Shown in pieces: positions 53,634 to 64,000 of a stretch of 64,000 bases of DNA. The notes under the pieces are model-generated. The model worked only from the letters and a program-made list of their open reading frames with translations. It was not told the DNA's origin and did no database searches. Position 1 is the stretch's first letter. Every line of letters begins with the position of its first letter. The stretch is from Virgibacillus dokdonensis (GTDB lineage Bacteria > Bacillota > Bacilli > Bacillales > Amphibacillaceae), in NCBI RefSeq assembly GCF_900166595.1, contig NZ_LT745763.1:1270813-1334812 (forward strand), given 5' to 3'. The position numbers and the translations under genes were made by a program.

Positions 53634-54042
53634 TGTAGTCTTGTTATTTCATATCGATTACTATTCGGTATTGAAAGTTTCCTCTCTCCCTTTTTAAACT
53701 GAATATAAGCTACTATAAGTTTTACGCTTGACTGAACAAGTATGCAGCAAATTAAAGCTTTTCGCATAAACTTCTATTTTGTACAAGCCTTCATGTTACA
53801 CCATTAAACGATAGAAAAATAGTCAAAGCGTTTGATGTTATAAAGAATGGACGATAAGCTAATTTTCGCTAATGCTGTGAACAAGTAGTAAGAATAAAAG
53901 AAACCTCCCTACGAACCATCATTTAAAAGCTAGGTAAGATTATCAGCCTGTAACTTGCAAAAAAAATTACAATACATTAAAATTAGTACCAAGTAATAAT
54001 AATAGATAATAATTATTTTAGATTTTTTAAGGAGATGGAAAT
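53634..54042. other. Region between med and fabH (no comZ visible)
   Basis: About 410 bp. In B. subtilis comZ follows med directly; here I find no reading frame for a ComZ-like protein of about 60 residues on either strand. The right part holds the fabH promoter and FapR-like site. Confidence 0.55.
53955..53999 (+). promoter_or_regulatory. fabH promoter with FapR-like operator
   Basis: TTGCAA (53955-53960) and TAAAAT (53978-53983) form a sigma-A promoter with a 17-bp spacer. TTAGTACCAAGTAATAA (53983-53999) resembles the FapR operator TTAGTACCTRNTACTAA and overlaps the start of transcription, where FapR would repress until malonyl-CoA binds. This is the arrangement known from B. subtilis fabHA-fabF. 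Confidence 0.7.
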
Positions 54043-54984
54043 ATGGATGTTGGTGTTTTAGGCTTAGGTCATTATGTTCCTGAAAAAGTCGTTACGAATC
54101 ATGATTTAGAGAAGATCGTCGATACAAATGATGAGTGGATTCGTACGAGAACAGGTATTGAAGAAAGAAGAATAGCAGAAGAGGACATGGATACTTCAGA
54201 TATGGCATTTTTAGCAGCAGAAAAAGCTATCAACAATGCGAATCTAGAACCTAATGATATAGACCTTATTTTAGTCGCAACAGTAACTCCTGACACACCA
54301 TTTCCCTCTGTTAGCTGTACGATTCAAGAACGTTTAGGTGCAAGGAATGCAGCAGCCATGGATATTAGTGCAGCTTGTTCAGGTTTTATGTATGGGATGG
54401 TAACAGCAAAGCAATTTATTGAAAACAACACATATAAACATGTATTAGTTGTAGGAGTAGAAAAGCTGTCAAAGATTACTGATTGGTCAGATCGTAGCAC
54501 ATGCGTATTGTTTGGTGATGGTGCTGGTGCAGCCGTAATGGGCCAAGTATCGGATGGTAAAGGGATTCTTTCGTTCGAATTAGGTGCTAATGGTGCAGGC
54601 GGAAAAGAATTAAAGCAGGAAAAAGATACTGGTTATTTATATATGAATGGTCGTGAAGTATTTAAATTTGCTGTCAGACAAATGCCAGAATCATCTGTTA
54701 ATGTAATTAAAGCTGCTGGATATAAAGAAGATGATGTAGATTATTTAGTGCCACATCAAGCAAATATACGCATCATGGAGGCGGCTCGGCAGCGATTAGG
54801 TATCTCCGAAGATAAGATGGCCCAAACAGTAAAGAAGTATGGCAATAACTCTGCAGCTTCTATACCAATTGCTTTGTCGGAATCAGTCGCAGATGGTAAA
54901 ATAAATGATAATGATTTGATCGTTTTAGTTGGCTTTGGCGGCGGTTTAACATGGGGCGCCTTAGCCATAAAATGGGGAAGATAA
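54043..54984 (+). CDS. fabH: Beta-ketoacyl-ACP synthase III
   Basis: Condenses a short acyl-CoA primer (mainly branched in Bacillaceae) with malonyl-ACP to start fatty acid synthesis. The 313-residue protein has the catalytic triad Cys in [13 protein letters not shown] near residue 112, His in PHQANIRI near 239 and Asn in [13 protein letters not shown] near 269. Length matches the family (about 312). AAGGAG precedes ATG 54043. It is followed by fabF after 26 bp. Confidence 0.96.
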   Translation: MDVGVLGLGHYVPEKVVTNHDLEKIVDTNDEWIRTRTGIEERRIAEEDMDTSDMAFLAAEKAINNANLEPNDIDLILVATVTPDTPFPSVSCTIQERLGARNAAAMDISAACSGFMYGMVTAKQFIENNTYKHVLVVGVEKLSKITDWSDRSTCVLFGDGAGAAVMGQVSDGKGILSFELGANGAGGKELKQEKDTGYLYMNGREVFKFAVRQMPESSVNVIKAAGYKEDDVDYLVPHQANIRIMEAARQRLGISEDKMAQTVKKYGNNSAASIPIALSESVADGKINDNDLIVLVGFGGGLTWGALAIKWGR

Positions 54985-55010
54985 CTGGATGGAGCTAGGA
55001 GGAAAACCAT

Positions 55011-56252
55011 ATGAAACAAAGAAGAGTTGTAGTAACAGGAGTTGGTGCTGTTACGCCTGTTGGAAATCATGTTAGTACCATGTGGGAAAACATAATTTCA
55101 GGGAAATCAGGGATTGATTTTGTGACCAAAGTGGATAAAGAACTATTTCCGGCTAAGGTAGCTGGAGAAGTGAAAGATTTTGATCCAAGTGCCTATATCG
55201 AGAAGAAAGACGTTCGTAAAATGGACTTGTTTACACAATATGCTGTTGTGGCGTCCAAAATGGCGGTTGAAGATGCCGACCTTACTATTGATGATGATAA
55301 TCGGAATCGTGTAGGCGTTTGGATTGGCTGTGGTATCGGTGGTATGCAAACTTGGGAAGATCAGCATCGAAAACTGTTAGAAAAAGGACCTAAGCGAGTT
55401 AGTCCATTTTTTGTACCAATGATGATCCCAGATATGGCTGCGGGTCAAGTTTCTATTCAATTAGGTGCAAAAGGGATAAATTCATGTTCTGTTACAGCTT
55501 GTGCTTCAGGTGCAAGTTCCATAGGTGATGCTTTTAAAGCCGTGCAGCGTGGTGATGCCGATGCCATTGTTACCGGTGGAACAGAAGCGCCGATATCTAA
55601 CATGGCGTTTGCTGGCTTTTCTTCTGCCAAAGCACTCTCTCTTAATGAAGATCCACAAAAAGCAAGTCGCCCATTTGACAAATATCGTGATGGGTTTGTA
55701 ATGGGAGAAGGTTGCGGTGTTTTAGTGTTAGAAGACTTAGAAACGGCGTTAGATCGTGGGGCACATATTTACGCAGAAATTGTTGGTTACGGTGCTACTG
55801 GTGATGCTTATCATATTACTGCGCCAGCAGAAAACGGCGAAGGTGCAGCACGTGCGATGGATATGGCGTTAAATGATGCAACAATTGCACCAAATGAGGT
55901 TGATTATATTAATGCACATGGTACGAGCACAGCCCTTAATGATAAATTTGAAACTGCTGCTATAAAGACAGTATTGGGCGACCATGCGAATGATGTTGCC
56001 ATTTCTTCAACAAAATCAATGACAGGACATTTACTAGGTGCTGCTGGCGGTGTAGAATCGGTGATTTCTGTTAAAGCAATTGAAGAAGGAATCGTTCCGC
56101 CTACCATTAATCTTGAACATCCTGACCCAGATTGCGACTTGGATTATGTTCCAAACAAGGCAAGAAAACAGCATGTTCAAGTTGTATTAAGTAATTCGCT
56201 TGGATTTGGCGGTCATAATGTTGCACTACTATTTAAAAAATACCAAGCATAG
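55011..56252 (+). CDS. fabF: Beta-ketoacyl-ACP synthase II
   Basis: Elongating condensing enzyme of fatty acid synthesis. The 413-residue protein has catalytic Cys in [11 protein letters not shown] near 164, His in [11 protein letters not shown] near 304 and His in [13 protein letters not shown] near 340, with the C-terminal loop [19 protein letters not shown] precedes ATG 55011. It forms an operon with fabH under the FapR-like site. Confidence 0.96.
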   Translation: MKQRRVVVTGVGAVTPVGNHVSTMWENIISGKSGIDFVTKVDKELFPAKVAGEVKDFDPSAYIEKKDVRKMDLFTQYAVVASKMAVEDADLTIDDDNRNRVGVWIGCGIGGMQTWEDQHRKLLEKGPKRVSPFFVPMMIPDMAAGQVSIQLGAKGINSCSVTACASGASSIGDAFKAVQRGDADAIVTGGTEAPISNMAFAGFSSAKALSLNEDPQKASRPFDKYRDGFVMGEGCGVLVLEDLETALDRGAHIYAEIVGYGATGDAYHITAPAENGEGAARAMDMALNDATIAPNEVDYINAHGTSTALNDKFETAAIKTVLGDHANDVAISSTKSMTGHLLGAAGGVESVISVKAIEEGIVPPTINLEHPDPDCDLDYVPNKARKQHVQVVLSNSLGFGGHNVALLFKKYQA

Positions 56253-56308
56253 TTGGAAAGCGAGAAGGAAGAATTCTTCATAGTTATGAAACGTCATAAA
56301 ATCAATTT

Positions 56309-56340
56309 AAAGCCGATCAAATTTGATCGGCTTTTTTCTT
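56309..56340 (+). terminator. Terminator after fabF
   Basis: AAAGCCGATCAAA and TTTGATCGGCTTTTTT form a stem of up to 12 bp with a minimal loop and a T-run. Confidence 0.92.
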
Positions 56341-56458
56341 TATTAATAAGCAAAGTGGTGTCTTTCGTTATGGAGAGTTGGAAAAGGGACAGTTTTTCTA
56401 ACATGTATAGTTTGGGACAAGCATAGTCTATTAAAAAGGACAAGGCAGGAGAGAGAAA

Positions 56459-56662
56459 ATGGGATACGTGTTTTTATTTTTAATGGGCTTTGGTTTTTCT
56501 ATTATGGGTGGCGTCACCATTATTGCATATATGAATTTTCTTCCAGCAGGTCTATCATGGGGAGAGTATATGAGTTTTATAACTAGTAGAGTAGAATGTT
56601 ATTTTTTGCCAGTTGGGCTGATTCTCATGCATATTGCTTTAAAACGTTACCCAAACAGTTAG
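56459..56662 (+). CDS. Small membrane protein of unknown function
   Basis: A 67-residue protein with two hydrophobic helices (YVFLFLMGFGFSIMGGVTII and CYFLPVGLILMHIAL) joined by a polar loop (LPAGLSWGEYMSFITSRVE). GGCAGGAGAGAG precedes ATG 56459. It lies between fabF and yjbA. I do not recognise the family. Confidence 0.7.
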   Translation: MGYVFLFLMGFGFSIMGGVTIIAYMNFLPAGLSWGEYMSFITSRVECYFLPVGLILMHIALKRYPNS

Positions 56663-56828
56663 CCATCTATTTCACAAATACTTCGTCGTAGTTATCTTAA
56701 AAATTTTTGTTGAAAACATATAGTTTAAAACGCTCATTTGAAAAATAATATGTTGTAACTAGAATATTTTGTCTGCTAGATGGTCATAATGTATGTTAAA
56801 TTCAGTTTGAAAAAGTGAGGGTTGTTTT

Positions 56829-57584
56829 ATGCTATATATGCATGATGTTTGGGTGAATTGGTTTGAAGGAGAAGAGAATGGTTATAATGTATGTTATTTT
56901 CATGAGTGGCGTAAAGATGATGGTATTGAATTATTAGATCAAATACCATTATTATACATAACGAAAGAACTGTTCTCTTATATTGAAAATGATATGCAGG
57001 AAATCCCAAAACCGCTTTTAGATGCTATCTATAAGCGTGCTTATATGCGCAAAGGGCATGATAGAACAGTTCTAGAATATGCTAGCATTATAACAGATGG
57101 CAAGGAAATCCTTATCTTTGACACTATTGGTTATCGGATCCCAGTTCGAAAAAGCAGATTAATTCCAAGGCAGGAACAGCTCGTCTACGATATGATAAAA
57201 AATGCCAAAGTGCAATCGTTTAAATATGACGGGAACAATTATAAAAAAGAATACCATATGCTTTCTATGCCACCAGAACTCGTTTTTGGATTAACTAGAA
57301 GAGAGCGTCAACTAAAACAATTAATGATGATGGGGTTAGATCAGTTATGGACGACAAATAATTTGGAAGAGTTACGTTATTGGTTAACAGAATGGAACCC
57401 AAAACGTTATCCATATATTCGTTTTATGGATGAGAAAGCAGTTTGGACTGCCCTATATGAAGGCGTGAAAAAAGGGTGGAGTGATCGGCATGAGGATTTC
57501 TGTCACAAACTTATTAAAGGACAGCCTTTCTTGGAAAAAATGTGGGAAATAGAAAATGGGCAAGAACAAAACGCTTCGCAATAA
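56829..57584 (+). CDS. yjbA: UPF0736 protein YjbA
   Basis: A 251-residue soluble protein, the length of B. subtilis YjbA (about 252). [20 protein letters not shown] at the start, [20 protein letters not shown] near 25 and [17 protein letters not shown] near 110 are family blocks. B. subtilis yjbA also precedes trpS. Function unknown. A full copy of repeat family A begins eight bases after the stop. Confidence 0.88.
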   Translation: MLYMHDVWVNWFEGEENGYNVCYFHEWRKDDGIELLDQIPLLYITKELFSYIENDMQEIPKPLLDAIYKRAYMRKGHDRTVLEYASIITDGKEILIFDTIGYRIPVRKSRLIPRQEQLVYDMIKNAKVQSFKYDGNNYKKEYHMLSMPPELVFGLTRRERQLKQLMMMGLDQLWTTNNLEELRYWLTEWNPKRYPYIRFMDEKAVWTALYEGVKKGWSDRHEDFCHKLIKGQPFLEKMWEIENGQEQNASQ

Positions 57585-57591
57585 TGGATGT

Positions 57592-57683
57592 TTAGAAAAA
57601 CTTGGCTTACCGCCAAATCTTTATGGCGGAAGCTGTAGTTTTTCTTATACTACAATCCTTAAAACTTATACTTTTCTATAGTG
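57592..57683 (-). repeat. Repeat family A, full copy after yjbA
   Basis: Plus strand order: AGAAAAACTTGGCTTACCGC, CAAATCTTTATGGCGGAAGC, TGTAGTTTTTCTTATACTAC and CTTATACTTTTCTATAGT. The outer arms AGAAAAACT and AGTTTTTCT and the inner arms GCTTACCGCCA and TGGCGGAAGC make a two-part hairpin. It is the inverse of the copy at 61356-61452, with about four fifths of positions shared by eye. Confidence 0.8.
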
Positions 57684-57854
57684 TTAAAGTAACGGGTTAA
57701 GCAACTACGCTTTACCCAATTTTTTTCATTATAGGAATGTCGTAATAATGAGAAAGTTTTTTATCTCTTTATATAAGTGTTGGACAAAACAAATCGGGTA
57801 ATAATAGCACCTAAATCAAGAGGCCTATAGGTCATCCCCCCTAGGGTTACTAAA

Positions 57855-57890
57855 CAATGAATGGGGATAACAGAAAAGCCCCACTCATTG
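57855..57890 (-). terminator. Terminator after trpS
   Basis: CAATGAATGGGG and CCCCACTCATTG form a long stem with loop ATAACAGAAAAG, just beyond the trpS stop. The T-run on the minus strand is weak. Confidence 0.6.
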
Positions 57891-57898
57891 ATTTTACA

Positions 57899-59135
<1,237 letters not shown>

Positions 59136-59225
59136 ATTTGTTTTGTATTATTATATAAAGCTTTGTTAAAGATTGCAAGGCAGGAGTTTGGCGTCTACGC
59201 CATTTCTTGTCATCTGCTGATTAGG

Positions 59226-60269
59226 TCATTTCGCATAATAGTGGTTATCTATCTGCTCCTTTAATAATTGATAGGCTTCCGATATATTTTTCGCTTTAAT
59301 TCTTATTTTTTTCTCATCGGGTATTTGTTTCGTCGTATAGTCGTATAAAGGATCATAATAATATTTGAGCAATAGCATGACTGCTAATTCGTAGTGTCCT
59401 GCTTTTAATTCCGTTTCAATTTTTTTAGCAATAGGTGTATGAATGCGCTTTTTGATACGTTTAAATGCTTCTAAACATGATTCTTTATACTTCCAAGGTT
59501 CGTATTCTTTTATAATTTCTGCGGTTCGTTCTTCAATGGGAAGTTCAATGATAAATTGCGTGCCCTCCGTCTTCTTTTTTAAGAGAAAGTTTGGTAAAAT
59601 CACTCTACCTACTCGCTTACTTTCACCTTCAATAAGCATAAATGGCGTTTGTTTTATGCTTTCTATTTGTTCGATGAGCAACGCATCAAATGTTTTTTGG
59701 TTATGTGGTTGTAAGCCAATTTGACCAAATATGGAACCACGGTGATTAGCCATTCCTTCTAAATCAATAACAGGGTAATTTAGCTTTGCTAATCTTCTAA
59801 GTATGGTTGTTTTTCCTGATCCGGTATGACCGTTTAGTACGACTGCTTTCGTATCCCAATTTAAATTTTCTAACGTGTTCACAACCCAGTTGCGATAACT
59901 GCGATAGCCTCCATCTAACCGATAAACTTCAATTCCCATTAAGTCTAAAACAGTAGCTGTCGTTTTACTCCGCATGCCACCGCGCCAACAGAATACAATC
60001 TTTTCTCCATCTGTATTTGAAAAACTTTTCACAAAATCAGGTAGTTTTGCAGACATTATTTTTAAGCCATGCTCTTTAGCTATTTCAGGACTTTTTTGTT
60101 TGTACAATGTACCTACTTCTGCTCTTTCTTCGTCATTAAAAAAGGGAATATTGATACTGTTTGGAATCGTGGCGGTGTTAAATTCAGAAGGAGATCTTAC
60201 ATCAATAAGCGTAAGTTTCTTTTTTTCCTTCATTGATCTAAGTGCTTCAATAGTAATATTTTGCAACAA
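59226..60269 (-). CDS. mnmH: tRNA 2-selenouridine synthase
   Basis: Replaces sulfur by selenium in 2-thiouridine at the tRNA wobble position (also SelU/YbbB). The 347-residue protein has an N-terminal rhodanese domain (LTLIDVRSPSEFNTATIPNS near 15, catalytic Cys in VFCWRGGMRSKT near 90). A C-terminal P-loop domain follows (LNGHTGSGKTTILRRLA near 140, VIDLEGMANHRGSIFGQ near 165). The start is probably TTG 60269 with AGAGGTGG upstream; longer frames would overlap selD. It follows selD by 22 bp. Confidence 0.88.
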   Translation of the reverse strand: MLQNITIEALRSMKEKKKLTLIDVRSPSEFNTATIPNSINIPFFNDEERAEVGTLYKQKSPEIAKEHGLKIMSAKLPDFVKSFSNTDGEKIVFCWRGGMRSKTTATVLDLMGIEVYRLDGGYRSYRNWVVNTLENLNWDTKAVVLNGHTGSGKTTILRRLAKLNYPVIDLEGMANHRGSIFGQIGLQPHNQKTFDALLIEQIESIKQTPFMLIEGESKRVGRVILPNFLLKKKTEGTQFIIELPIEERTAEIIKEYEPWKYKESCLEAFKRIKKRIHTPIAKKIETELKAGHYELAVMLLLKYYYDPLYDYTTKQIPDEKKIRIKAKNISEAYQLLKEQIDNHYYAK

Positions 60270-60291
60270 TGTTTTGCCACCTCTTCCTATC

Positions 60292-61341
60292 TTACTCCTG
60301 TACGTAAATATGTGATTTTGTATCTTCCGTAGCCTCGCCAATAATTGCGGCATGTATACCTTCAGCTTGTAATTCAGATAGTAGTTGAGCAGCTTCTTTA
60401 TCCTTTACAGCCATTAACAGACCACCTGAAGTAACCGCATCACATAAAATCCACTGGTCTATTTGGTCCATGCTACTTGGAAAAGAAACTTTTCCTTGTA
60501 CGTGTTGAAAATTATTCTTTGTACCACCAGGAATAGCACCTAATTCTGCTAGCTCCTTAACCCTAGGTAGTTTAGGGACTTTATGGTCGTATATAGTAAG
60601 ACTGACTTCACTACCTATGGCCATTTCGGATGCATGGCCTAACAATCCAAAACCTGTGATGTCTGTACAGGCGTGTATTTCATAACTTTGCATAATATGA
60701 GCAGCTACTTTATTTAATGTAGCCATTACCTTCGTAACATGTTCAATCTCTATATCTGTAAGTAAATTGCGTTTAATAGATGTTGTTAGTACACCTACAC
60801 CAATAGGTTTTGTCAGAATTAACTTATCATTCGGTTTCACTCCACTGTTTGTCCGCACTTTTGCAGGGTGTATGATTCCGGTTACGGCAAGTCCAAACTT
60901 TGGTTCTTTGTCATCAATGGAATGTCCGCCTACTAATGCAACGCCCGCTTCAGTCAATTTATCACCAGCACCACGTAGTATATCGGCTAAAATTTCCTTA
61001 TCTAAGGTGTGGACTGGGAAAGCAACGATGTTCAATGCCGTTATTGGTGTACCGCCCATAGCGTAAATATCACTAATGGCGTTAGCTGCAGCAATTTGTC
61101 CAAATGAATATGGATCATCTACAATTGGTGTAAAGAAATCTAACGTTTGCACAATAGCTGTATCTTCATTAATTTGGTATACTCCAGCATCATCGCTTGT
61201 ATCTAAACCGACAAGGACGTTTGGGTTTGGAGTGGGTGAAGGGAGTTGTTTTATAATGTCAGCTAAATCAGCGGGGCCAATTTTACAACCGCATCCCCCT
61301 TTTGTGGTGAGCGTTGTTAGTTTTACATTGTTCTTCGTCAT
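60292..61341 (-). CDS. selD: Selenophosphate synthetase
   Basis: Makes selenophosphate from selenide and ATP. The 349-residue protein has the active-site GGCGCKIGP near residue 15 (Cys and Lys, not selenocysteine), the ATP/Mg segment GLDTSDDAGVYQI near 45, and LTKPIGVGVLTTSI near 172 and CTDITGFGLLGHASEM near 223. AAGGAAG precedes ATG 61341. No selA or selB lies in the window; the neighbour mnmH is the obvious user of selenophosphate. The leader overlaps a full copy of repeat family A. Confidence 0.94.
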   Translation of the reverse strand: MTKNNVKLTTLTTKGGCGCKIGPADLADIIKQLPSPTPNPNVLVGLDTSDDAGVYQINEDTAIVQTLDFFTPIVDDPYSFGQIAAANAISDIYAMGGTPITALNIVAFPVHTLDKEILADILRGAGDKLTEAGVALVGGHSIDDKEPKFGLAVTGIIHPAKVRTNSGVKPNDKLILTKPIGVGVLTTSIKRNLLTDIEIEHVTKVMATLNKVAAHIMQSYEIHACTDITGFGLLGHASEMAIGSEVSLTIYDHKVPKLPRVKELAELGAIPGGTKNNFQHVQGKVSFPSSMDQIDQWILCDAVTSGGLLMAVKDKEAAQLLSELQAEGIHAAIIGEATEDTKSHIYVQE

Positions 61342-61355
61342 TAAGAAGACTTCCT

Positions 61356-61452
61356 TTCTTATACTATAGGAAAGTATAATTGTTAGGTTTTATAGTTGAG
61401 AAAAACTACCGCTTCCGCCATGAAGTTTTGGCGGTAAGTCAAGTTTTTCTAA
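61356..61452 (+). repeat. Repeat family A, full copy upstream of selD
   Basis: TTATACTATAGGAAAGTATA, GTTTTATAGTTGAGAAAAAC, TACCGCTTCCGCCATGAAGT and TTTGGCGGTAAG, CAAGTTTTTCTAA. The core CGCTTCCGCCA ... TGGCGGTAAG forms a hairpin. It lies 15 bases before the selD start on the other strand, so it forms most of the selD leader and promoter region. Confidence 0.8.
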
Positions 61453-61685
61453 TATATCTAACCCTTATTATAGAACAAACTTTTTAAATTTGCATATGTA
61501 AAAAAGGAATTAATGAAAATTGGATCTATCTTCTATATAAATACAATCTAGCACGTCCTATTAACAAATAACGAGTGATCTAGGAAATGTTAATCATTTT
61601 CAACATAAATTGATATTTTTCATTCAAAATTGACAGGTTTTCCTTTATACTAGAACTACAATTATGAAAATGGAGATTGATAAGC

Positions 61686-62888
61686 ATGAGAAAAACACGA
61701 AATCTACTAATCTCAGGGATTAGTATTGCTTTATTAAATCTTCCTATGGTTGCACATGGGGAAGAGACAGCTACTGCTAGCTTACACCAAGAACGTGAAC
61801 TTAGCCTACAGCCGTTAAAAGATAGTATGAAACGATTTGTACATACCTCAGACTATAAATTTGAATATCCAGATGCGGTGCGTGGTATTTATGTGACTGG
61901 AAATTCAGCGGGAGGAAGCAGATTCAACAATCTTGTTGATTTTGTTGATCAGACGGAATTGAATTCAATGGTCATTGATGTAAAAGAAGATAATGGCAAT
62001 TTAACATTCACTCCTGAAGAAGGTTCTCCTTATGAAGATATGGCTTCAAATATGATACAGAATCCTGAGAAAATGATGGAAACTCTGGAAGAAAAAGAAA
62101 TCTATCCGATTGCTAGAGTGGTAGTTTTTAAAGACTCCGTTCTAGCTAAAAAACGCCCTGACCTGTCATTTAAAAAGAATGGACAAGTGTGGGTTAATAA
62201 TAAAGGGGAAGCGTTTGTTAATCCGTTTCAAAAGGAAGTATGGGAATACAATGTAGAAGTGGCTAAGATGGCTGCGCAGATGGGCTTTCAAGAAATTCAA
62301 TTTGATTATGTTCGTTTTCCGGAAGGATTTGAAACGAGAGACCAAGAATTGGATTATAGTTTAGGTGATTATAAGGACAGTGAAATGGACGATGTGCAAA
62401 AGCGTGTTCAAGCAGTTACTGATTTCGTAGAATATGCGCGAAATGAATTATCAAACTACGATGTTGATGTTTCTGTAGATATTTTTGGTTATGCAGCTAC
62501 GATAGAAGAAGCGCCTGGAATTGGACAGAACTTTTCTAAAATATCAGAGAACGTAGATATTATTTCGTCCATGATTTATCCTAGTCATTGGACATCTCAT
62601 TTCGGTATTGAAAAGCCAGATACCGAGCCTTATAAATTAGTGGATGAGTATGCGAAGATGGAAAATAAAGTATTAGGTGCTTTAGAAGAACCGCCAGTTT
62701 CAAGACCTTGGCTTCAAGACTTTGAAGCACCTTGGTTGTATTCTGGAGCAACGAAGCAATACGGCAAAGCCGAAGTAGAGGCGCAGATTAAGGCGTTGTA
62801 TGAAAATGAAATAAATGAGTTCTTGCTTTGGAATGCTGGTAACACGTATTCAGAAAATGTTGATTACACAATTGGATTAGACGAATAA
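61686..62888 (+). CDS. Secreted DUF4015 protein, putative glycoside hydrolase
   Basis: A 400-residue exported protein: signal peptide (about residues 1-25, ending VAHGEE), then a TIM-barrel DUF4015 domain. Family blocks are AVRGIYVTGNSAGGSRFNNL near 57, SMVIDVKEDNGNLTF near 88, IYPIARVVVFKDSVLAKKRP near 130, EIQFDYVRFPEGF near 202 and VSVDIFGYAATI near 265. Acidic residues in FDYVRFP are candidates for catalysis. The substrate is unknown; cell-wall or polysaccharide turnover is a guess. ATG 61686 is preferred to TTG 61677 given GGAGA at 61671. Confidence 0.85.
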   Translation: MRKTRNLLISGISIALLNLPMVAHGEETATASLHQERELSLQPLKDSMKRFVHTSDYKFEYPDAVRGIYVTGNSAGGSRFNNLVDFVDQTELNSMVIDVKEDNGNLTFTPEEGSPYEDMASNMIQNPEKMMETLEEKEIYPIARVVVFKDSVLAKKRPDLSFKKNGQVWVNNKGEAFVNPFQKEVWEYNVEVAKMAAQMGFQEIQFDYVRFPEGFETRDQELDYSLGDYKDSEMDDVQKRVQAVTDFVEYARNELSNYDVDVSVDIFGYAATIEEAPGIGQNFSKISENVDIISSMIYPSHWTSHFGIEKPDTEPYKLVDEYAKMENKVLGALEEPPVSRPWLQDFEAPWLYSGATKQYGKAEVEAQIKALYENEINEFLLWNAGNTYSENVDYTIGLDE

Positions 62889-62945
62889 TAAAAATGGAGA
62901 AGTTGCTGTTTATTGAAACGGTAAAACTTCTCCATTTTTATATAA
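62889..62945 (+). terminator. Terminator after the DUF4015 gene
   Basis: AAAATGGAGAAGTT and AACTTCTCCATTTTT form a 14-bp stem with a loop of about 20 bases and a T-run, directly after the stop. Confidence 0.88.
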
Positions 62946-63002
62946 AATGTATTAATTTTGTAAATCCTATAAGTATATTTTTGTGCTGGTCTAGGAAATT
63001 AT

Positions 63003-64000
63003 CACTAGCGTTGCATAAAAAGTAATGCTTCAAGTCAAGCGTTAATTTTCCATTTGAGACATAGGTAACAGAATTTTCTGATATATGTTATTTGTACACA
63101 ATGAAAAAAAGACAACAGGTATGAGAGGTAGCCCTTCATCCATTTTTTGAATAGTATATACTTTTAAACGAATGGATCGTATGTTAAATCATCTAAGTGT
63201 AACACGTCTCCTGTCTCATATTGTGCTAGGGTCTCTGCAAAAATTCGCTCATTGTCCCACCTTCGTCGTCCACTGGACTCTCGCTCTGGTTCTTTACGTA
63301 CTTTCAAAATAAAGGTTGCCATGGATTGATCGTAACCATCCTTTATCCAACGCAACATTTCCAGCAAGGTTCCTTTGAAACCTATTTTATTTTTCATTAG
63401 GATGATCAGGCAAAAGGTAATCATTGCAAGATAGACTTGATTATAAACGGCATTTTCACTCTTACCATATAATGTTGTAATGACCAAGTGTTGCTTGATC
63501 CATTTGAAAAACAACTCTATTTTCCAGCGGTTTCGGTAGATATCGCTGATTTCTTGCGCACTGCGCTTGGCGTCGTTACACACAATCCGAATAGGCTTGC
63601 CATTACTATCTGTTGTCTCTATCAATTGTAATGGATGTTTCATGTTTCCGATTGTCACCATGGCATGGCGTGTGATGGGAGAAGATGGATCCACGAGTAA
63701 CTCTTCCACGACGTGTACCACTGTATTGGCTTTGATACGCGTTGCAAATTTTATTCCTTTTTCCGAATAGGCATCGAACTTCGCAAAGTTGAAGTACCCG
63801 CGATCGAATACATGAAGCACATCTAACTGATAAACAATTAATTCATCCAGCTGTGTCTCATCCGCTGGTCGGGCTGGCGTTAGAATCATCTTATCTAGCG
63901 AGAGCGTATCATTGCACAACCTAATTGAAGTGTGCATTTTAATCCCGGCTTTTGTTTCTCGAAAATCAGCCCATTCATAGCCACTAAGACACATGGAAAT
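63003..64000 (-). mobile_element. IS4-family element, left part only (runs off the window)
   Basis: The terminal sequence CACTAGCGTTGCATAAA at 63003-63019 closely resembles the inverted repeat CACTAGCATTGCATTAA of the element at 27013. The transposase reads toward this end and continues past base 64000. The flanking 9 bases (GGAAATTAT, 62994-63002) should recur at the other end if the copy is intact. Confidence 0.8.
63164..64000 (-). CDS. IS4-family DDE transposase, 5' part outside the window
   Basis: The C-terminal 279 residues of a DDE transposase; the frame is open to the window end, so no start is visible. LHVFDRGYFNFAKFD carries the second Asp and YRNRWKIELFFKWIKQH the YREK-type Glu. 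The WADFRETKAGIKMH segment aligns with WAKFRKTKAGVKLH of the transposase at 27153, but overall the two proteins are distinct. The C-terminus (DDLTYDPFV) ends normally 161 bases from the terminal repeat. Confidence 0.9.
   Translation of the reverse strand: MSMCLSGYEWADFRETKAGIKMHTSIRLCNDTLSLDKMILTPARPADETQLDELIVYQLDVLHVFDRGYFNFAKFDAYSEKGIKFATRIKANTVVHVVEELLVDPSSPITRHAMVTIGNMKHPLQLIETTDSNGKPIRIVCNDAKRSAQEISDIYRNRWKIELFFKWIKQHLVITTLYGKSENAVYNQVYLAMITFCLIILMKNKIGFKGTLLEMLRWIKDGYDQSMATFILKVRKEPERESSGRRRWDNERIFAETLAQYETGDVLHLDDLTYDPFV

Larger units (their letters stand above)
57585..57898. other. Region between convergent yjbA and trpS
   Basis: Holds repeat family A (57592-57683), a short family-A-like fragment (CATTATAGGAATGTCGTAAT, about 57728-57747), a CCCCCTAGGG patch near 57837-57846 and the trpS terminator (57855-57890). 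No gene is seen. Confidence 0.6.

Overview
The window is chromosomal DNA from a low-GC, spore-forming Bacillaceae. The evidence is a complete gerP spore-germination cluster, comK and med, a trp T-box, a FapR-type fab promoter, Bacillus-type coproporphyrin-dependent heme genes and AT-rich codon use. Gene order follows Bacillus subtilis from the yhgC/pbpF/hemEHY region to yjbA/trpS, with many genes missing. Protein sequences and intergenic repeats suggest a halotolerant relative such as Virgibacillus or Oceanobacillus; the genus is inference.

Layout. Positions 1-6843 hold an L-arabinose locus: sugar porter, ribulokinase, AraR-type repressor, ribulose-5-phosphate 4-epimerase and aldose 1-epimerase, with three pairs of AraR-like operators. 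No arabinose isomerase is present; paired operators near the left edge point to a divergent gene outside the window. Positions 6900-10700 look like accessory debris: a doubly frameshifted ISL3-type transposase, a PadR/HAAS pair with three matching operators, and a 5'-truncated iron alcohol dehydrogenase.

Positions 10745-26640 follow the B. subtilis backbone: hmoB, pbpF, hemE-hemH-hemY, pepF, yhfH (very short), lplJ, lcfB, comK, yhjD, yhjE and sipV. An intact IS4-family element (27013-28415, 14-bp inverted repeats, 9-bp target duplication) sits just before addB-addA. The gerPA-F operon (minus strand) follows, with an extra 65-codon frame between gerPE and gerPF. Next come a DUF418 protein, rocD, yisL, a membrane-anchored alpha-amylase-like protein that has lost its catalytic residues, degV/yitS, yitT with a frameshifted lipoprotein gene, an Nfu_N protein, two tiny genes, yitU, yitV, yitW and uppP. 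A His/Gly/Tyr-rich protein, yjzD, yjaV, med, fabH-fabF, yjbA and trpS follow. A selD-mnmH pair (selenium to tRNA 2-selenouridine), a DUF4015 protein and a second, partial IS4-family element close the window.

The genes combine into several working units: arabinose uptake and entry into the pentose phosphate pathway; late heme synthesis and heme degradation; the Med-to-ComK competence axis without a visible comZ; AddAB end processing; fatty-acid initiation under FapR; and selenium use for tRNA. At least seven copies of a hairpin-bearing intergenic repeat, some within promoter regions, are the most distinctive non-coding structure. A second repeat family has two inverted copies.
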